Position numbers and translations under genes: made by a program. 64,000 bases of DNA from Nitrospirota bacterium. Its GTDB lineage: Bacteria; Nitrospirota; Thermodesulfovibrionia; Thermodesulfovibrionales; SM23-35. Under the pieces are notes generated by a model, which was not told where the DNA came from, did not search any database, and saw only the letters and a list, made by a program, of their open reading frames with translations. Shown in pieces: positions 1 to 8,274 of the stretch; within the stretch, counting starts at the first letter, position 1; each line of letters opens with the position of its first letter. The stretch lies in assembly GCA_040754395.1 (NCBI GenBank), contig JBFMCL010000005.1, forward strand, positions 61,210 to 125,209. Reading direction: 5' to 3'.

Positions 1-3000
1 CTGTTGTCAGGAGACCGTCCTGGGACAGCCGGTCGAAGCCCGCGTGACCGATATAATTCAGCACCACGGCCCCGCGGTTGATGCCGTTCAGGGTAAGACT
101 CCGTGCTTCCGACACGGAATGGTCAGAGAGATAGATTTTTTCTGTCGTATACTGGGAAGGTACAAGCGCAGCAACCGCATCGCTGTCTGCAGGGAAATTC
201 CCTCCGGGTTCAGGATAATCGGCAAGCATGAGAATACGGTTCTTCCAGTCTCCGCCTGACGAGCTTTCATAGGAAATTATTTTATTCAGCAGATTCTGGA
301 GTTCCTGTGAGGAAACCGCAGGCAGTCTGCCTATCGACATCTCAGGCACATGATCTCCGTTTACGTCAGCATAACGGTTGTCTGAAGGGAACAGGCCGTC
401 AGGTGTGCCGATGATGAAAGGAGGCATGAGATTCGTTCCGTATCCGAGCCTGTCCTTGTAATCTTCCGTGCCCTTTCCTGCAAGCGCGACATAGCGGGGT
501 GCCTTATTCCAGCTGTAGTAGGCATATGCGAGGAATTTCCTGATTGCCTCAGGTGAAAAGATACTGTCGCTGAATTCGTCCATGATGTCTTCTATCTCTA
601 CCACTGCGGTTTTCAGTCCCTGGGATTTCCGGTAGTCTGCAAGCGCCTGTGATGCTCCCTTGAGTTCCTTCGGGGTGATGACCAGATAATCGGCGCTGTT
701 TGTCCTGCTCCTGAGCTGGGAAGGATGGTCCGCAAGGACAGAAAGAGGAGATTTGATGGCTTTGGACGAGAGTATAAAATATACAGAAGCAGGGGATGAC
801 GGCATGAAACTTGCGCGGTAATTGCCGGGTCCTTTACTGTCAATTGTCGTTCCTTGTATGAGTTTGACCTTGTCCGGTCTGGTGACATCGAAAACAAGGA
901 TTTTCGGGTCGGTAAATCCTTCGGCAGTCACTACAGGATTCCCGTTTGCTCTGGCGAGCAACTGATCATTTTCCGCTCTGTAGAGCCGGTGATAGCTCAG
1001 ATCAAGGGAATCGATATACACGATGCTGTAAGGGACACCTGCGTCGAGCAGACCGTTCAGTCTCACGGTATTATTCCCGTCGGTCAGGTGTGACTGGCTG
1101 AAAGAGACGCTGAAAGTGTGCGGCTTGGCGCCATACCAGGTGCTTTCCCCGATTTCGGTGCCATTCATGCTTACAGACACATGATGGTCTGTGTTCGTCG
1201 CGCCCACGAGGTTGACGGTAAGGATCGCACTGCCGGATACCCCGGCAACTCCGCCCGCATTGATATCAATGCTGATGCTGCCCCAGTCGGGGTCGTCAGC
1301 GACTATATAGTCCCATAGCCAGTAATCGGACTCAGGATCAGTGAATAGGCCTGTTGCGGTCCAGAGGTCTTCCTCATAATGGACTGTATCGAAAAATGTC
1401 TGTACAACAGAAGCAGGAACAGGGCTCCTTCCGGAGATGCTCTCCATGAGCATTGCTTTGCCTTTTTCAAGCCGGTAGACATTCTTGTCGGTATAAAGGC
1501 TTTCAATACCCACCCCGTAGAAATAGATTCCTGCGTTGTTATCAGCAACCAAATAGGCGTGATCCTTTCCACGGTTCTTGAGGCTCAACTGACTGCTTAG
1601 CGCAGGATTTGCAGTGCCGCCCTGGAGCAGGAAAGAGATATCAGCCTTATTGATGAAATAGAGACCGTTTTCTCCTACCGTTATCTTGGCGGCTGCCGTC
1701 TGATTCGGGGCGGCAGGGGCGGGCGGGAGCGAGGGAGACGGTTTGCGGGAAAGTGCGGAATACCTTGATTTCTCTGTGTCCTGAATTGTTCCGCCTGCGA
1801 GGATTCCGGCTGTTGCCTGTGAGACGCGGCGGGCAGAGAGCTCATGTGCAGTCCTGCTGTATCCGGCATGCCGTTTTCCGCTCATGCCGAATGCTGAGAG
1901 GTGATTGTTTGCCTGTACTCGGTATGGTCCATAGGTGTTGTTTTTCCCGCTTGATTCAATCTCGACAAGCAGATACTCATAGGAGTTGCCGGCAAATGCA
2001 TTGTTGTCCACATATCTGTAGGTGCCTCCCTGGGGAGCAGTGAGCAGTCCCGGAAGAAGTCTGTCATTGACCTGCAGATATTCCCCCGATGCCTTATCCA
2101 GGCGGTAGAGATAGAATCCGACAGTACCTGTTTCAGATGCAGTTGTCCAGGTTACCACTGTCCTGCCGTTCTCAACTCCTGCCGAGAATGAGGATATGAC
2201 CGCACGGGTGATTACGAGCTGCTCACAGATCTTTGCCGTCTGATTGTAGCTCCAGTCGTTCGTGGTGTTGCTGTCGAATCCGTCGGATGTTCTCCTGATC
2301 GACCAGCCGGGAGATACGGTGCTTACATTCACAAATGCATCGTCCTGCCATATCCCTTTTGCGACCGCAGGAGAATCGTCTCCCAGAAAATCGGTATCCA
2401 GGGTGATGGTGGAACTCCATGCCACATAGTCTACAACCTCTCCTCCGGAATTATAGAGCAGTATCTGGTCTGATGGGGAGGAGTTCCGCGGGTCTCCGAA
2501 ATCATCGGACGGGAAAGAAATGCACACATCATCACCGCCTGAACAGTTGCTGTCAGTGGCGCAGGGAGTGTTCGATACCGCGCAATACTTATTATACGAT
2601 TGCGCAAAAAGATAGTATGTGCCATTCACCTCTTGATGCTGCGGCACTATTTCGTACAGGAAGACATAGAGTTTCTGCCGGGAAGCCAGCATGATGTCCG
2701 CATTGTTGAACTGCGGGATGGTAAACGTGAACCCGTCGCCGTCGGTAATCCTGTAACCTGTTACATTGACCGCTGCAGTTGAGGCATTGTAGAGCTGCAC
2801 ATATTCAGTCTGACAGCTTTGTTCCACGATTTTTTCCGGATAAAAAAGCACCTCATTGATGACGATCGCAGGGGCATTATATTTTGCGGTATCTGTTTTA
2901 TTATTGTTTGTGGGTTCATTATCTCCGTCATTGCAGTCCTGATAGGTGACCGTGAGGATATCCCTGTCGGACGCTTCGAGGAGACCATTGTTGCGTACAA

Positions 3001-4933
3001 ACGTTCCGGTAAAAGTTGCGGTTGTAAGCAGAGAGGGTATATTTCTGAAAACTCCCGACCCCGGAGAGGTCTCACGGAGGGTGACCGATTCGGAGTCTCC
3101 GCTGGAACTCGTGATCGTGACGGTTAATGCGATCGGTGCTGTACCCCCGGCGCAGTTCGTAAAATCGACTACCTTCAGATAGACCTGCTGACCGGGGCCG
3201 TAGAGTTCAACGTCAAGTGTGCCGCCGATGTCAGTAAAATATACCCTTCCTCCGCCGGGGACAACGAAAAGGGTTGCCCTCGTGGTTTCAGTGCGCGAGG
3301 AGCCGCCGCACTGGTAGTTATAGGTTGCAGTGACCGCACCGCCGTCATTGTCCTCCCAGAGACTGTCATTCGGAAGAATGGGTAACACGGCAATCATTGT
3401 ATTCAGTCCTGCAGTGTTGCGGAAGACCCCGGTATTATTTCCGGTCTCGGTCAGCGTCAGTGTCTGGCTGTCATTTCCCGAGAGGCTGACAGTGATTGTC
3501 TGCTGGGTGTTCGGGTTGGTATTGGCAGAAAAATCCGTAATCGTTACATAGAGCTTATCGCTGGTCCACTGGTTGTTTGTGAGGACGAAATTCTCCGAGG
3601 GAAGTCCGTTTGCACGGGTGAACTGAATTAACGCATCGCAGGTCCCGAGCATGACCGCCTTGTCTGTCACGGTATATGCCCTTGAATTTGTATAGGAGAC
3701 ATATATGGTATTTTTTGAAAGCACTTCAAGGGAGCCGCTGTTATCGCTGTTATTGAAGTTGCCGTCAGATACTACCGTCTGGAGTATGGTGCTGCCTGTT
3801 CCCTTATTGACAAAAATTCCGGTATTCGGGCCTGTTTCACGGAGCCTGACCACTTCATCATCTCCGGTGACGGGATCCGTAACCGTTACATCTACAAACT
3901 CCTCAACACCTGGATTTCTATTCGCAAAACGGTCATTCAGATAAATATACACATTGGCGCCGATCGAATAGAGACTGACAAAATTGAGGTTGACATCGGC
4001 AAATTCGATAATCGGTGTGCCCTGGGGGATGATGATGTCACCGAATGTGATCGGATCTGCGTCAGAGAGATAATTCAGATCCATCATCCAGTCCTTCTGC
4101 AAAGGATCCTGATTCGATGCTCCGGTCGAGAAGACGAAGGCAACAGGGGAATCGGGATACAGCAACTGGTTGCCGTTGCTGTCCTTGAACGCGGTCATAG
4201 GGATCTGCTCCTCGATAAAATAGTCCCCGGTGCCGTCGTTTGCCGGTATTACCCGGGTATGGGACCTTCCCGGAGATCCTACGGGGCAGGACCCGGCGAT
4301 GTCTCTGTTATATGCCCTGAAAAAATTTACCCTGACACCCTGCTCGTCCGGGTTGAGGATCTGGCTGTTGCGGTTGTCGTACAGCACCTGAAGCCTGTCG
4401 TAGTCCTTACTTGTCGAATCGTATCCTCCGTCAATGTCGATCCAGTATTCCTTGTACCCGTCTGCATCAATGTCAAACAGCACATTCCAGTGGTATGATT
4501 TGAAATCGTTTTTGTTTGTGGAAGGGTCTCCGGTCAGGCGCATGCGGAAAAAGATGTAATCGTCATTCATTGTAGAGAGATTTGTCGGATCATATTGAGT
4601 GTCTCCGTCGTAGTACCCGAAAGAAGGCGTGGCGTTTGGCCCGGGATTAATCGATGATGTGGCGCCGGAAGCAAGGTCAGTTGCTTCTGGCGGGACATTC
4701 GCCTGCCCGTGAGAGGGGTCTCCGGAGCCTGTTGACTCATGATCGCGTATGATCTGGCCCTTATAGGTATAATCTGCGGTATATCCCGGACTGTTGAACT
4801 TGTTCCAGTCAATCGCACAGTCGTTAAAGCCGGCATATGCGGGAAGGGCTGTAATCGAGAGTACAGCCAGGAAAGAAAACAGTCCTGCAAGGGAAAGAAT
4901 CCCCTTGTGCCTATTGTGTTTCTTCAGGTACAT
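1..4933 (-). CDS. Giant secreted C25 (gingipain-like) peptidase with Ig-like repeats and lamin-tail domain, 3' end outside window
   Basis: The reading frame is open for 1644 codons from the ATG at 4933 to the left edge, so the C-terminus is missing. A GGAGGT Shine-Dalgarno lies 5 nt upstream of the start. A signal peptide covers about residues 1-34 (ends PAYA). Three Ig-like modules about 125-130 residues apart share an ETGxxTGxF-type motif near residues 356, 490 and 613. A lamin-tail-like stretch (INEVLF...EYVQLYN) is near 684-745. An FN3-like segment (VVTWTTASE) follows near 900. From about 1414 the sequence resembles peptidase family C25: YLVITP, a long alpha/beta region (VALAGKG, PSDNRYADVNGD), then NYIGHAG near 1630, where gingipains carry the catalytic His. 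The catalytic Cys would lie beyond the edge. Likely an exported or surface-anchored protease or adhesin; protease activity is not proven. Confidence 0.82.
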   Translation of the reverse strand, partial: MYLKKHNRHKGILSLAGLFSFLAVLSITALPAYAGFNDCAIDWNKFNSPGYTADYTYKGQIIRDHESTGSGDPSHGQANVPPEATDLASGATSSINPGPNATPSFGYYDGDTQYDPTNLSTMNDDYIFFRMRLTGDPSTNKNDFKSYHWNVLFDIDADGYKEYWIDIDGGYDSTSKDYDRLQVLYDNRNSQILNPDEQGVRVNFFRAYNRDIAGSCPVGSPGRSHTRVIPANDGTGDYFIEEQIPMTAFKDSNGNQLLYPDSPVAFVFSTGASNQDPLQKDWMMDLNYLSDADPITFGDIIIPQGTPIIEFADVNLNFVSLYSIGANVYIYLNDRFANRNPGVEEFVDVTVTDPVTGDDEVVRLRETGPNTGIFVNKGTGSTILQTVVSDGNFNNSDNSGSLEVLSKNTIYVSYTNSRAYTVTDKAVMLGTCDALIQFTRANGLPSENFVLTNNQWTSDKLYVTITDFSANTNPNTQQTITVSLSGNDSQTLTLTETGNNTGVFRNTAGLNTMIAVLPILPNDSLWEDNDGGAVTATYNYQCGGSSRTETTRATLFVVPGGGRVYFTDIGGTLDVELYGPGQQVYLKVVDFTNCAGGTAPIALTVTITSSSGDSESVTLRETSPGSGVFRNIPSLLTTATFTGTFVRNNGLLEASDRDILTVTYQDCNDGDNEPTNNNKTDTAKYNAPAIVINEVLFYPEKIVEQSCQTEYVQLYNASTAAVNVTGYRITDGDGFTFTIPQFNNADIMLASRQKLYVFLYEIVPQHQEVNGTYYLFAQSYNKYCAVSNTPCATDSNCSGGDDVCISFPSDDFGDPRNSSPSDQILLYNSGGEVVDYVAWSSTITLDTDFLGDDSPAVAKGIWQDDAFVNVSTVSPGWSIRRTSDGFDSNTTNDWSYNQTAKICEQLVITRAVISSFSAGVENGRTVVTWTTASETGTVGFYLYRLDKASGEYLQVNDRLLPGLLTAPQGGTYRYVDNNAFAGNSYEYLLVEIESSGKNNTYGPYRVQANNHLSAFGMSGKRHAGYSRTAHELSARRVSQATAGILAGGTIQDTEKSRYSALSRKPSPSLPPAPAAPNQTAAAKITVGENGLYFINKADISFLLQGGTANPALSSQLSLKNRGKDHAYLVADNNAGIYFYGVGIESLYTDKNVYRLEKGKAMLMESISGRSPVPASVVQTFFDTVHYEEDLWTATGLFTDPESDYWLWDYIVADDPDWGSISIDINAGGVAGVSGSAILTVNLVGATNTDHHVSVSMNGTEIGESTWYGAKPHTFSVSFSQSHLTDGNNTVRLNGLLDAGVPYSIVYIDSLDLSYHRLYRAENDQLLARANGNPVVTAEGFTDPKILVFDVTRPDKVKLIQGTTIDSKGPGNYRASFMPSSPASVYFILSSKAIKSPLSVLADHPSQLRSRTNSADYLVITPKELKGASQALADYRKSQGLKTAVVEIEDIMDEFSDSIFSPEAIRKFLAYAYYSWNKAPRYVALAGKGTEDYKDRLGYGTNLMPPFIIGTPDGLFPSDNRYADVNGDHVPEMSIGRLPAVSSQELQNLLNKIISYESSSGGDWKNRILMLADYPEPGGNFPADSDAVAALVPSQYTTEKIYLSDHSVSEARSLTLNGINRGAVVLNYIGHAGFDRLSQDGLLTT

Positions 4934-5318
4934 GCGTTACCTCCATTGATGCAATAATATTTAATCTCAGTCTATTTACGAGCGAATATCAGGAGTCTAC
5001 AATTGTCATACAATATACGCAATATGTCATACTAAGCAAGCTTTATGCCCGTTATCTGTCCCTTCATACCGGAGTCCGATTGACTCCATAAATTCGCAAT
5101 CGTCTTTTCTCTCTCTTTAAGTATGCGACTTTATGGGATTTTTTGCATCCTACCCGGGTGGGGGATGCGAGGTTTTCCTTGCATGTAGTGCTTGTGGGGC
5201 ATACAACACTGCCATTTTTTGTCATGTAACCCACAATGTTTCCCCTGTTCTCCGGAAAACACAGGAAATCTGTTAATATATTTTCCTGGTTCTTAGAAAA
5301 ACCGCACGATGGAATGAA
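4934..5318. other. Divergent intergenic region between the C25-like gene and the TraB-like gene
   Basis: This 385-bp stretch has no convincing ORF. It is AT-rich next to the C25-like gene. It holds two copies of TGTCATAC (5004-5011 and 5025-5032) spaced 21 bp apart, about two helical turns, which could be a regulator site. It also holds the GC-rich inverted repeat at 5145-5168. Promoters for both flanking genes presumably lie here, but I do not see strong -35/-10 pairs. Confidence 0.5.
5145..5168. promoter_or_regulatory. Inverted repeat with CTACCCGGGT core, putative operator
   Basis: The arms GCATCC (5145-5150) and GGATGC (5163-5168) flank a TACCCGGGTG core, giving a 24-bp imperfect palindrome. 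The same core, CCTACCCGGGT, recurs at 10710-10729 upstream of the REC-PAS gene. Two intergenic copies before unrelated genes suggest a shared dimeric transcription factor. The regulator is not identified. Confidence 0.45.
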
Positions 5319-6218
5319 ATGAAAAAATACCGCAACGGAATTCTGTCTCTGGTTCTTGTCCTCCTTGTGCTCGGCGTATGCGTCCCTCTACTCCATGCGG
5401 GTTCCGGTGATGACAAGAGTTTTCTCTGGGAAGTCCGTTCGGAAGAAAGCACGCTATATCTTTTGGGTTCCATTCATTTCATGAAGAAAGATGCATATCC
5501 TCTCGGTGAAACAATCAGGAATGCGTTCGAAAAAGCAGATATCCTTGTTGTTGAGGCGAATATTGACGATGTGAGCAAAGCAGACATGCAGAAATTGCTC
5601 GAAACCGCATTCTATCCGGGAAATGATTCGCTGCAAAACCATGTCTCGGGGGAGACCTATGAACTGGTGAAAAAGAAATTTGAACAGTTCAATATTCCCC
5701 CGCTGATTCTTGACAGGCAGAAACCCTGGATTCTTGCCTTAACACTCGAATCCCTTGAGCTTGCCGGACTGGGGTACACTCCGGAGTACGGAATTGACAT
5801 GCATTTTCTTACACTTGCTTCCGGAAAAAAGAAGATCAGGGAGCTCGAGAGCATTGACTCCCAGATAGCCCTTCTGTCGGGCTTTCCCGACAGAGATCAG
5901 GAAGCTCTTCTGTTGTATACGATGAAGAATCTGGAATCGTTCGGAAAGGAAGTGGATGGTCTGGTTGCAGCATGGAGATCAGGGGATGCAGAACGCATGG
6001 AATCCCTGATAATAAAGAGCATTCCGGATGACCAGCGACTGGCTGCCATTTATGAGAAGATCATTTTTGAAAGGAATACCTCAATGACTGCGCGAATCGA
6101 AGATTTCCTGCGGACAAAAGAATCGTATTTTGTTATCGTGGGAGCAGGACATCTGGTCGGCTCAAGGGGCATTATAGAAAGGCTGAAACAGAAAGGATAC
6201 CGCGTAACTCAGCGATAA
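5319..6218 (+). CDS. TraB/GumN (TIKI-like) family secreted protein
   Basis: The 299-residue product has an N-terminal signal peptide (about 1-27, ending LLHA). It carries the hallmarks of the TraB/PrgY/GumN family: GSIH at 50-53, an acidic residue in VVEAN (E79), and a C-terminal GAGH at 275-278. In eukaryotic TIKI proteins the equivalent GxxH motifs bind metal in a metalloprotease site; bacterial members are mostly uncharacterised. The signal peptide predicts periplasmic or membrane-associated location. The SD sequence is weak. The gene is followed at 17 nt by the NYN gene and may be cotranscribed with it and the PAP2 gene. Confidence 0.85.
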   Translation: MKKYRNGILSLVLVLLVLGVCVPLLHAGSGDDKSFLWEVRSEESTLYLLGSIHFMKKDAYPLGETIRNAFEKADILVVEANIDDVSKADMQKLLETAFYPGNDSLQNHVSGETYELVKKKFEQFNIPPLILDRQKPWILALTLESLELAGLGYTPEYGIDMHFLTLASGKKKIRELESIDSQIALLSGFPDRDQEALLLYTMKNLESFGKEVDGLVAAWRSGDAERMESLIIKSIPDDQRLAAIYEKIIFERNTSMTARIEDFLRTKESYFVIVGAGHLVGSRGIIERLKQKGYRVTQR

Positions 6219-6235
6219 CAGAGGGAGGTGCTGAG

Positions 6236-6724
6236 ATTTCCCATATAATCATCGACGGGTATAACCTCATCGGCATATACCATGAAGACCTGAAAAGGCA
6301 ACGTGACATGCTGATCGAAAGCCTGATTGCCTACAGAAAAAGAAAGGGGCATGACATCACGGTGGTGTTTGACGGATGGAAAACAGGGCAGGGACATGAA
6401 CATCATGGAGTCACCGGCGGTGTGCGTGTTATATATTCGGGGATCGGGGAAAACGCTGATGCGGTCATAAAGCGCCTTGTCTCCTCTGTCAAACGCCAGT
6501 GGATCGTTATTACGTCGGACAGGGATATCGCTGACCATGCATGGTCGAGGGATTCCGTGCCGGTGGCATCAGAGGATTTTCTCCGAGTCATTAGCAGAAG
6601 GGAGCCGCCGTATGATGAAAAAAACGGACCCTCGGAGGAATATCACAGACCTTCAGGGAAAGGGAACCCGAGAAGGATCTCCAAAAAGGCAAAGGCTGTC
6701 GGAAGGGCTCTGAGCAAGCTTTGA
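6236..6724 (+). CDS. NYN (YacP-like) endoribonuclease-type domain protein with apparent ATT start
   Basis: The product is 162 residues. The N-terminus reads xSHIIIDGYNLIG, which is the first beta strand and catalytic Asp of NYN/PIN-like YacP nucleases; VVFDGW and TSDRDI supply the next acidic positions. No ATG, GTG or TTG exists in frame upstream of this motif. ATT at 6236 lies 7 nt after GGAGG (6224-6228), so initiation at ATT is the simplest reading. The first in-frame ATG (6308) would delete the first catalytic Asp and strand. The tail (about 125-162) is basic and may bind RNA. The stop overlaps the next start as TGATG. Confidence 0.75.
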   Translation: MSHIIIDGYNLIGIYHEDLKRQRDMLIESLIAYRKRKGHDITVVFDGWKTGQGHEHHGVTGGVRVIYSGIGENADAVIKRLVSSVKRQWIVITSDRDIADHAWSRDSVPVASEDFLRVISRREPPYDEKNGPSEEYHRPSGKGNPRRISKKAKAVGRALSKL

Positions 6725-7614
6725 TGGGCGGGATCACAAGAAACCTCGGGAAACAGAGACCAGGAGATACAGTAACCATTCTCTTCCTCATGTTTCTTTT
6801 TTTTCTTACGGTACTGTTTTATCCCGTCATACCAAAGGCACCTGTGCTGCTGCTCCTGTATTCCGGCCTTCTTGCAGGACAGATCATGTTCTTCAAACTG
6901 AGAAACAGCGGGAAGTTCCTCAGTTTTTTCTATGATCTGATATTTCCGACCATATGCGTGCTTGCAGTTTTTGACAGTCTTGAGTGGGTTGTGCACTACG
7001 TGAATCCGGAGGATATTGACCCGCTGCTGATCCGGCTTGACTATCTGATATTTGGCAATCATCCTACCGTGATGCTTGAAAGCGTCATGCACCCTTTGAT
7101 GACAGATCTGCTGCAGATAGCATATACAACATACTATTTCATTCCGATAAGCCTCGGAGTGCTCCTTCTGCGAAGCAATCAGAGGGAAGAATTCAACAAA
7201 TCATTGTTCCTGATTCTGTTCTGCTTTTATCTCTCCTATCTCGGCTATCTCCTTTTTCCTGCCCTTGGTCCGAGATTTACCATAGCCCATCTCCAATCGG
7301 CGGAACTGCAGGGGCTCTTTGTTACCGAACCACTGCAGAACCTCCTGAACAGGCTTGAGGGAATAAAGAGGGATGCGTTTCCCAGCGGGCATACCGGCAT
7401 TGTGCTCACGGTGCTCTATCTTTCCTACCGTTACAGAAGAAGGTTTTTTCTGGTGGTTTTCCCTGTTGCGATGGCCCTTCTGTTCTCGACAGTCTACTGC
7501 CGCTATCATTATGTGGTGGATGTAATCGCCGGATCTGTGTTAACCCTCATAACCATAGTTTTCGGCGAATGGTACTATGCGTGGTGGAAGAAGACGCGTG
7601 CCCTGCATTCATGA
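6724..7614 (+). CDS. PAP2-family membrane phosphatase (inositolphosphotransferase-like)
   Basis: This is a polytopic membrane protein of about 296 residues with hydrophobic segments throughout. The phosphatidic acid phosphatase 2 signature is split in the usual way: FPSGH followed by a CRYHYVVDV segment, giving the two catalytic His and the Asp. The spacing and long N-terminal membrane part resemble the PAP2_3/Aur1-like subgroup, which dephosphorylates or transfers lipid headgroups. The start ATG at 6724 overlaps the NYN stop; a TTG directly before it (6721) is an alternative. Substrate is unknown; undecaprenyl or other lipid phosphates are possible. Confidence 0.82.
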   Translation: MGGITRNLGKQRPGDTVTILFLMFLFFLTVLFYPVIPKAPVLLLLYSGLLAGQIMFFKLRNSGKFLSFFYDLIFPTICVLAVFDSLEWVVHYVNPEDIDPLLIRLDYLIFGNHPTVMLESVMHPLMTDLLQIAYTTYYFIPISLGVLLLRSNQREEFNKSLFLILFCFYLSYLGYLLFPALGPRFTIAHLQSAELQGLFVTEPLQNLLNRLEGIKRDAFPSGHTGIVLTVLYLSYRYRRRFFLVVFPVAMALLFSTVYCRYHYVVDVIAGSVLTLITIVFGEWYYAWWKKTRALHS

Positions 7615-7647
7615 TGGCGGACGGAGAAATCTGGTACAATACCAGGC

Positions 7648-8055
7648 ATGAAATTCTCTTGTGTCGTGGTTTTCTCAATCCTTCTCACCGCCTGTGTTTC
7701 TGCGGGACAGACATCGGAATTGACCGCGCGGGAAACAGCCCCTGTGGTGGTGAACACTCATCCCGAATCAGGCGCTGAAAACGTTGCCCCTTCGCTGTCT
7801 GAAATACGCGTGACCTTCAGCAGGGAAATGATGGACAACAGCTGGTCATGGGTGCAGGTGGCACCTGAGAATTTCCCGAAGCATATCAGCAATCCCCGGT
7901 ATCTTGAGGACGGGAAGACGTGTGTTGTCGACGTACAGCTTGAACCGGGAAAAACCTACATCATATGGCTGAATACCCAGAAGTTCAGAAATTTCAGGGA
8001 TAGGGGGGGTAATCCTGCGGTGCCGTATCTGCTTACATTCGACACACGGCATTAG
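7648..8055 (+). CDS. Ig-like (SbsA/Big_5-type) lipoprotein
   Basis: The product is 135 residues with a signal peptide ending LLTAC, a lipobox with Cys at about residue 16. The mature part is one Ig-like module of the SbsA/Big_5 type: VVVNTHPESGAENV, a strand with IRVTFSREM, and a C-terminal LLTFDTR. Such modules are common in envelope proteins and bind no known ligand by themselves. The gene follows the PAP2 gene by 33 nt on the same strand and converges with the small beta-grasp gene. No catalytic residues are visible, so a structural role is likely. Confidence 0.7.
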   Translation: MKFSCVVVFSILLTACVSAGQTSELTARETAPVVVNTHPESGAENVAPSLSEIRVTFSREMMDNSWSWVQVAPENFPKHISNPRYLEDGKTCVVDVQLEPGKTYIIWLNTQKFRNFRDRGGNPAVPYLLTFDTRH

Positions 8056-8077
8056 GAAAAATCTGCACAAGCCTGCC

Positions 8078-8272
8078 TCATTGCTGCCGGGATTTGGTGA
8101 ATATCTTTGTACCTTCTGACAGCGCACCGTCAAGACCAACCTCATTTCCCCATTCGTCGTATACCTTGCATGATTTCTCGATCTCCCCAAGGAGACCTGC
8201 GCGGAGCAGTGCGTGCCTGACCTTCATGCCTGGCAGTATTTCGTAAGCTATGTTGTCCACAAAAACCTTCAT
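8078..8272 (-). CDS. Small beta-grasp-like protein (ThiS/ferredoxin-fold resemblance)
   Basis: This 64-residue protein starts with ATG at 8272, two bases after the stop of the 5'-nucleotidase gene, so the two are almost certainly translationally coupled. The start pattern MKVFVDNIAYEI..GxxVxxALLRAG resembles the first beta hairpin and helix of beta-grasp proteins. There is no C-terminal Gly-Gly as in ThiS/MoaD and only one Cys, so neither sulfur carrier nor Fe-S function is supported. The frame extends upstream to 8362, but that part overlaps the nucleotidase and lacks homology signals. Function unknown. Confidence 0.6.
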   Translation of the reverse strand: MKVFVDNIAYEILPGMKVRHALLRAGLLGEIEKSCKVYDEWGNEVGLDGALSEGTKIFTKSRQQ

Positions 8273-8274
8273 GC

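Noticed and set aside
6308..6724. NYN gene beginning at ATG 6308
   Set aside because: It would remove the first catalytic Asp and strand; ATT at 6236 fits better.
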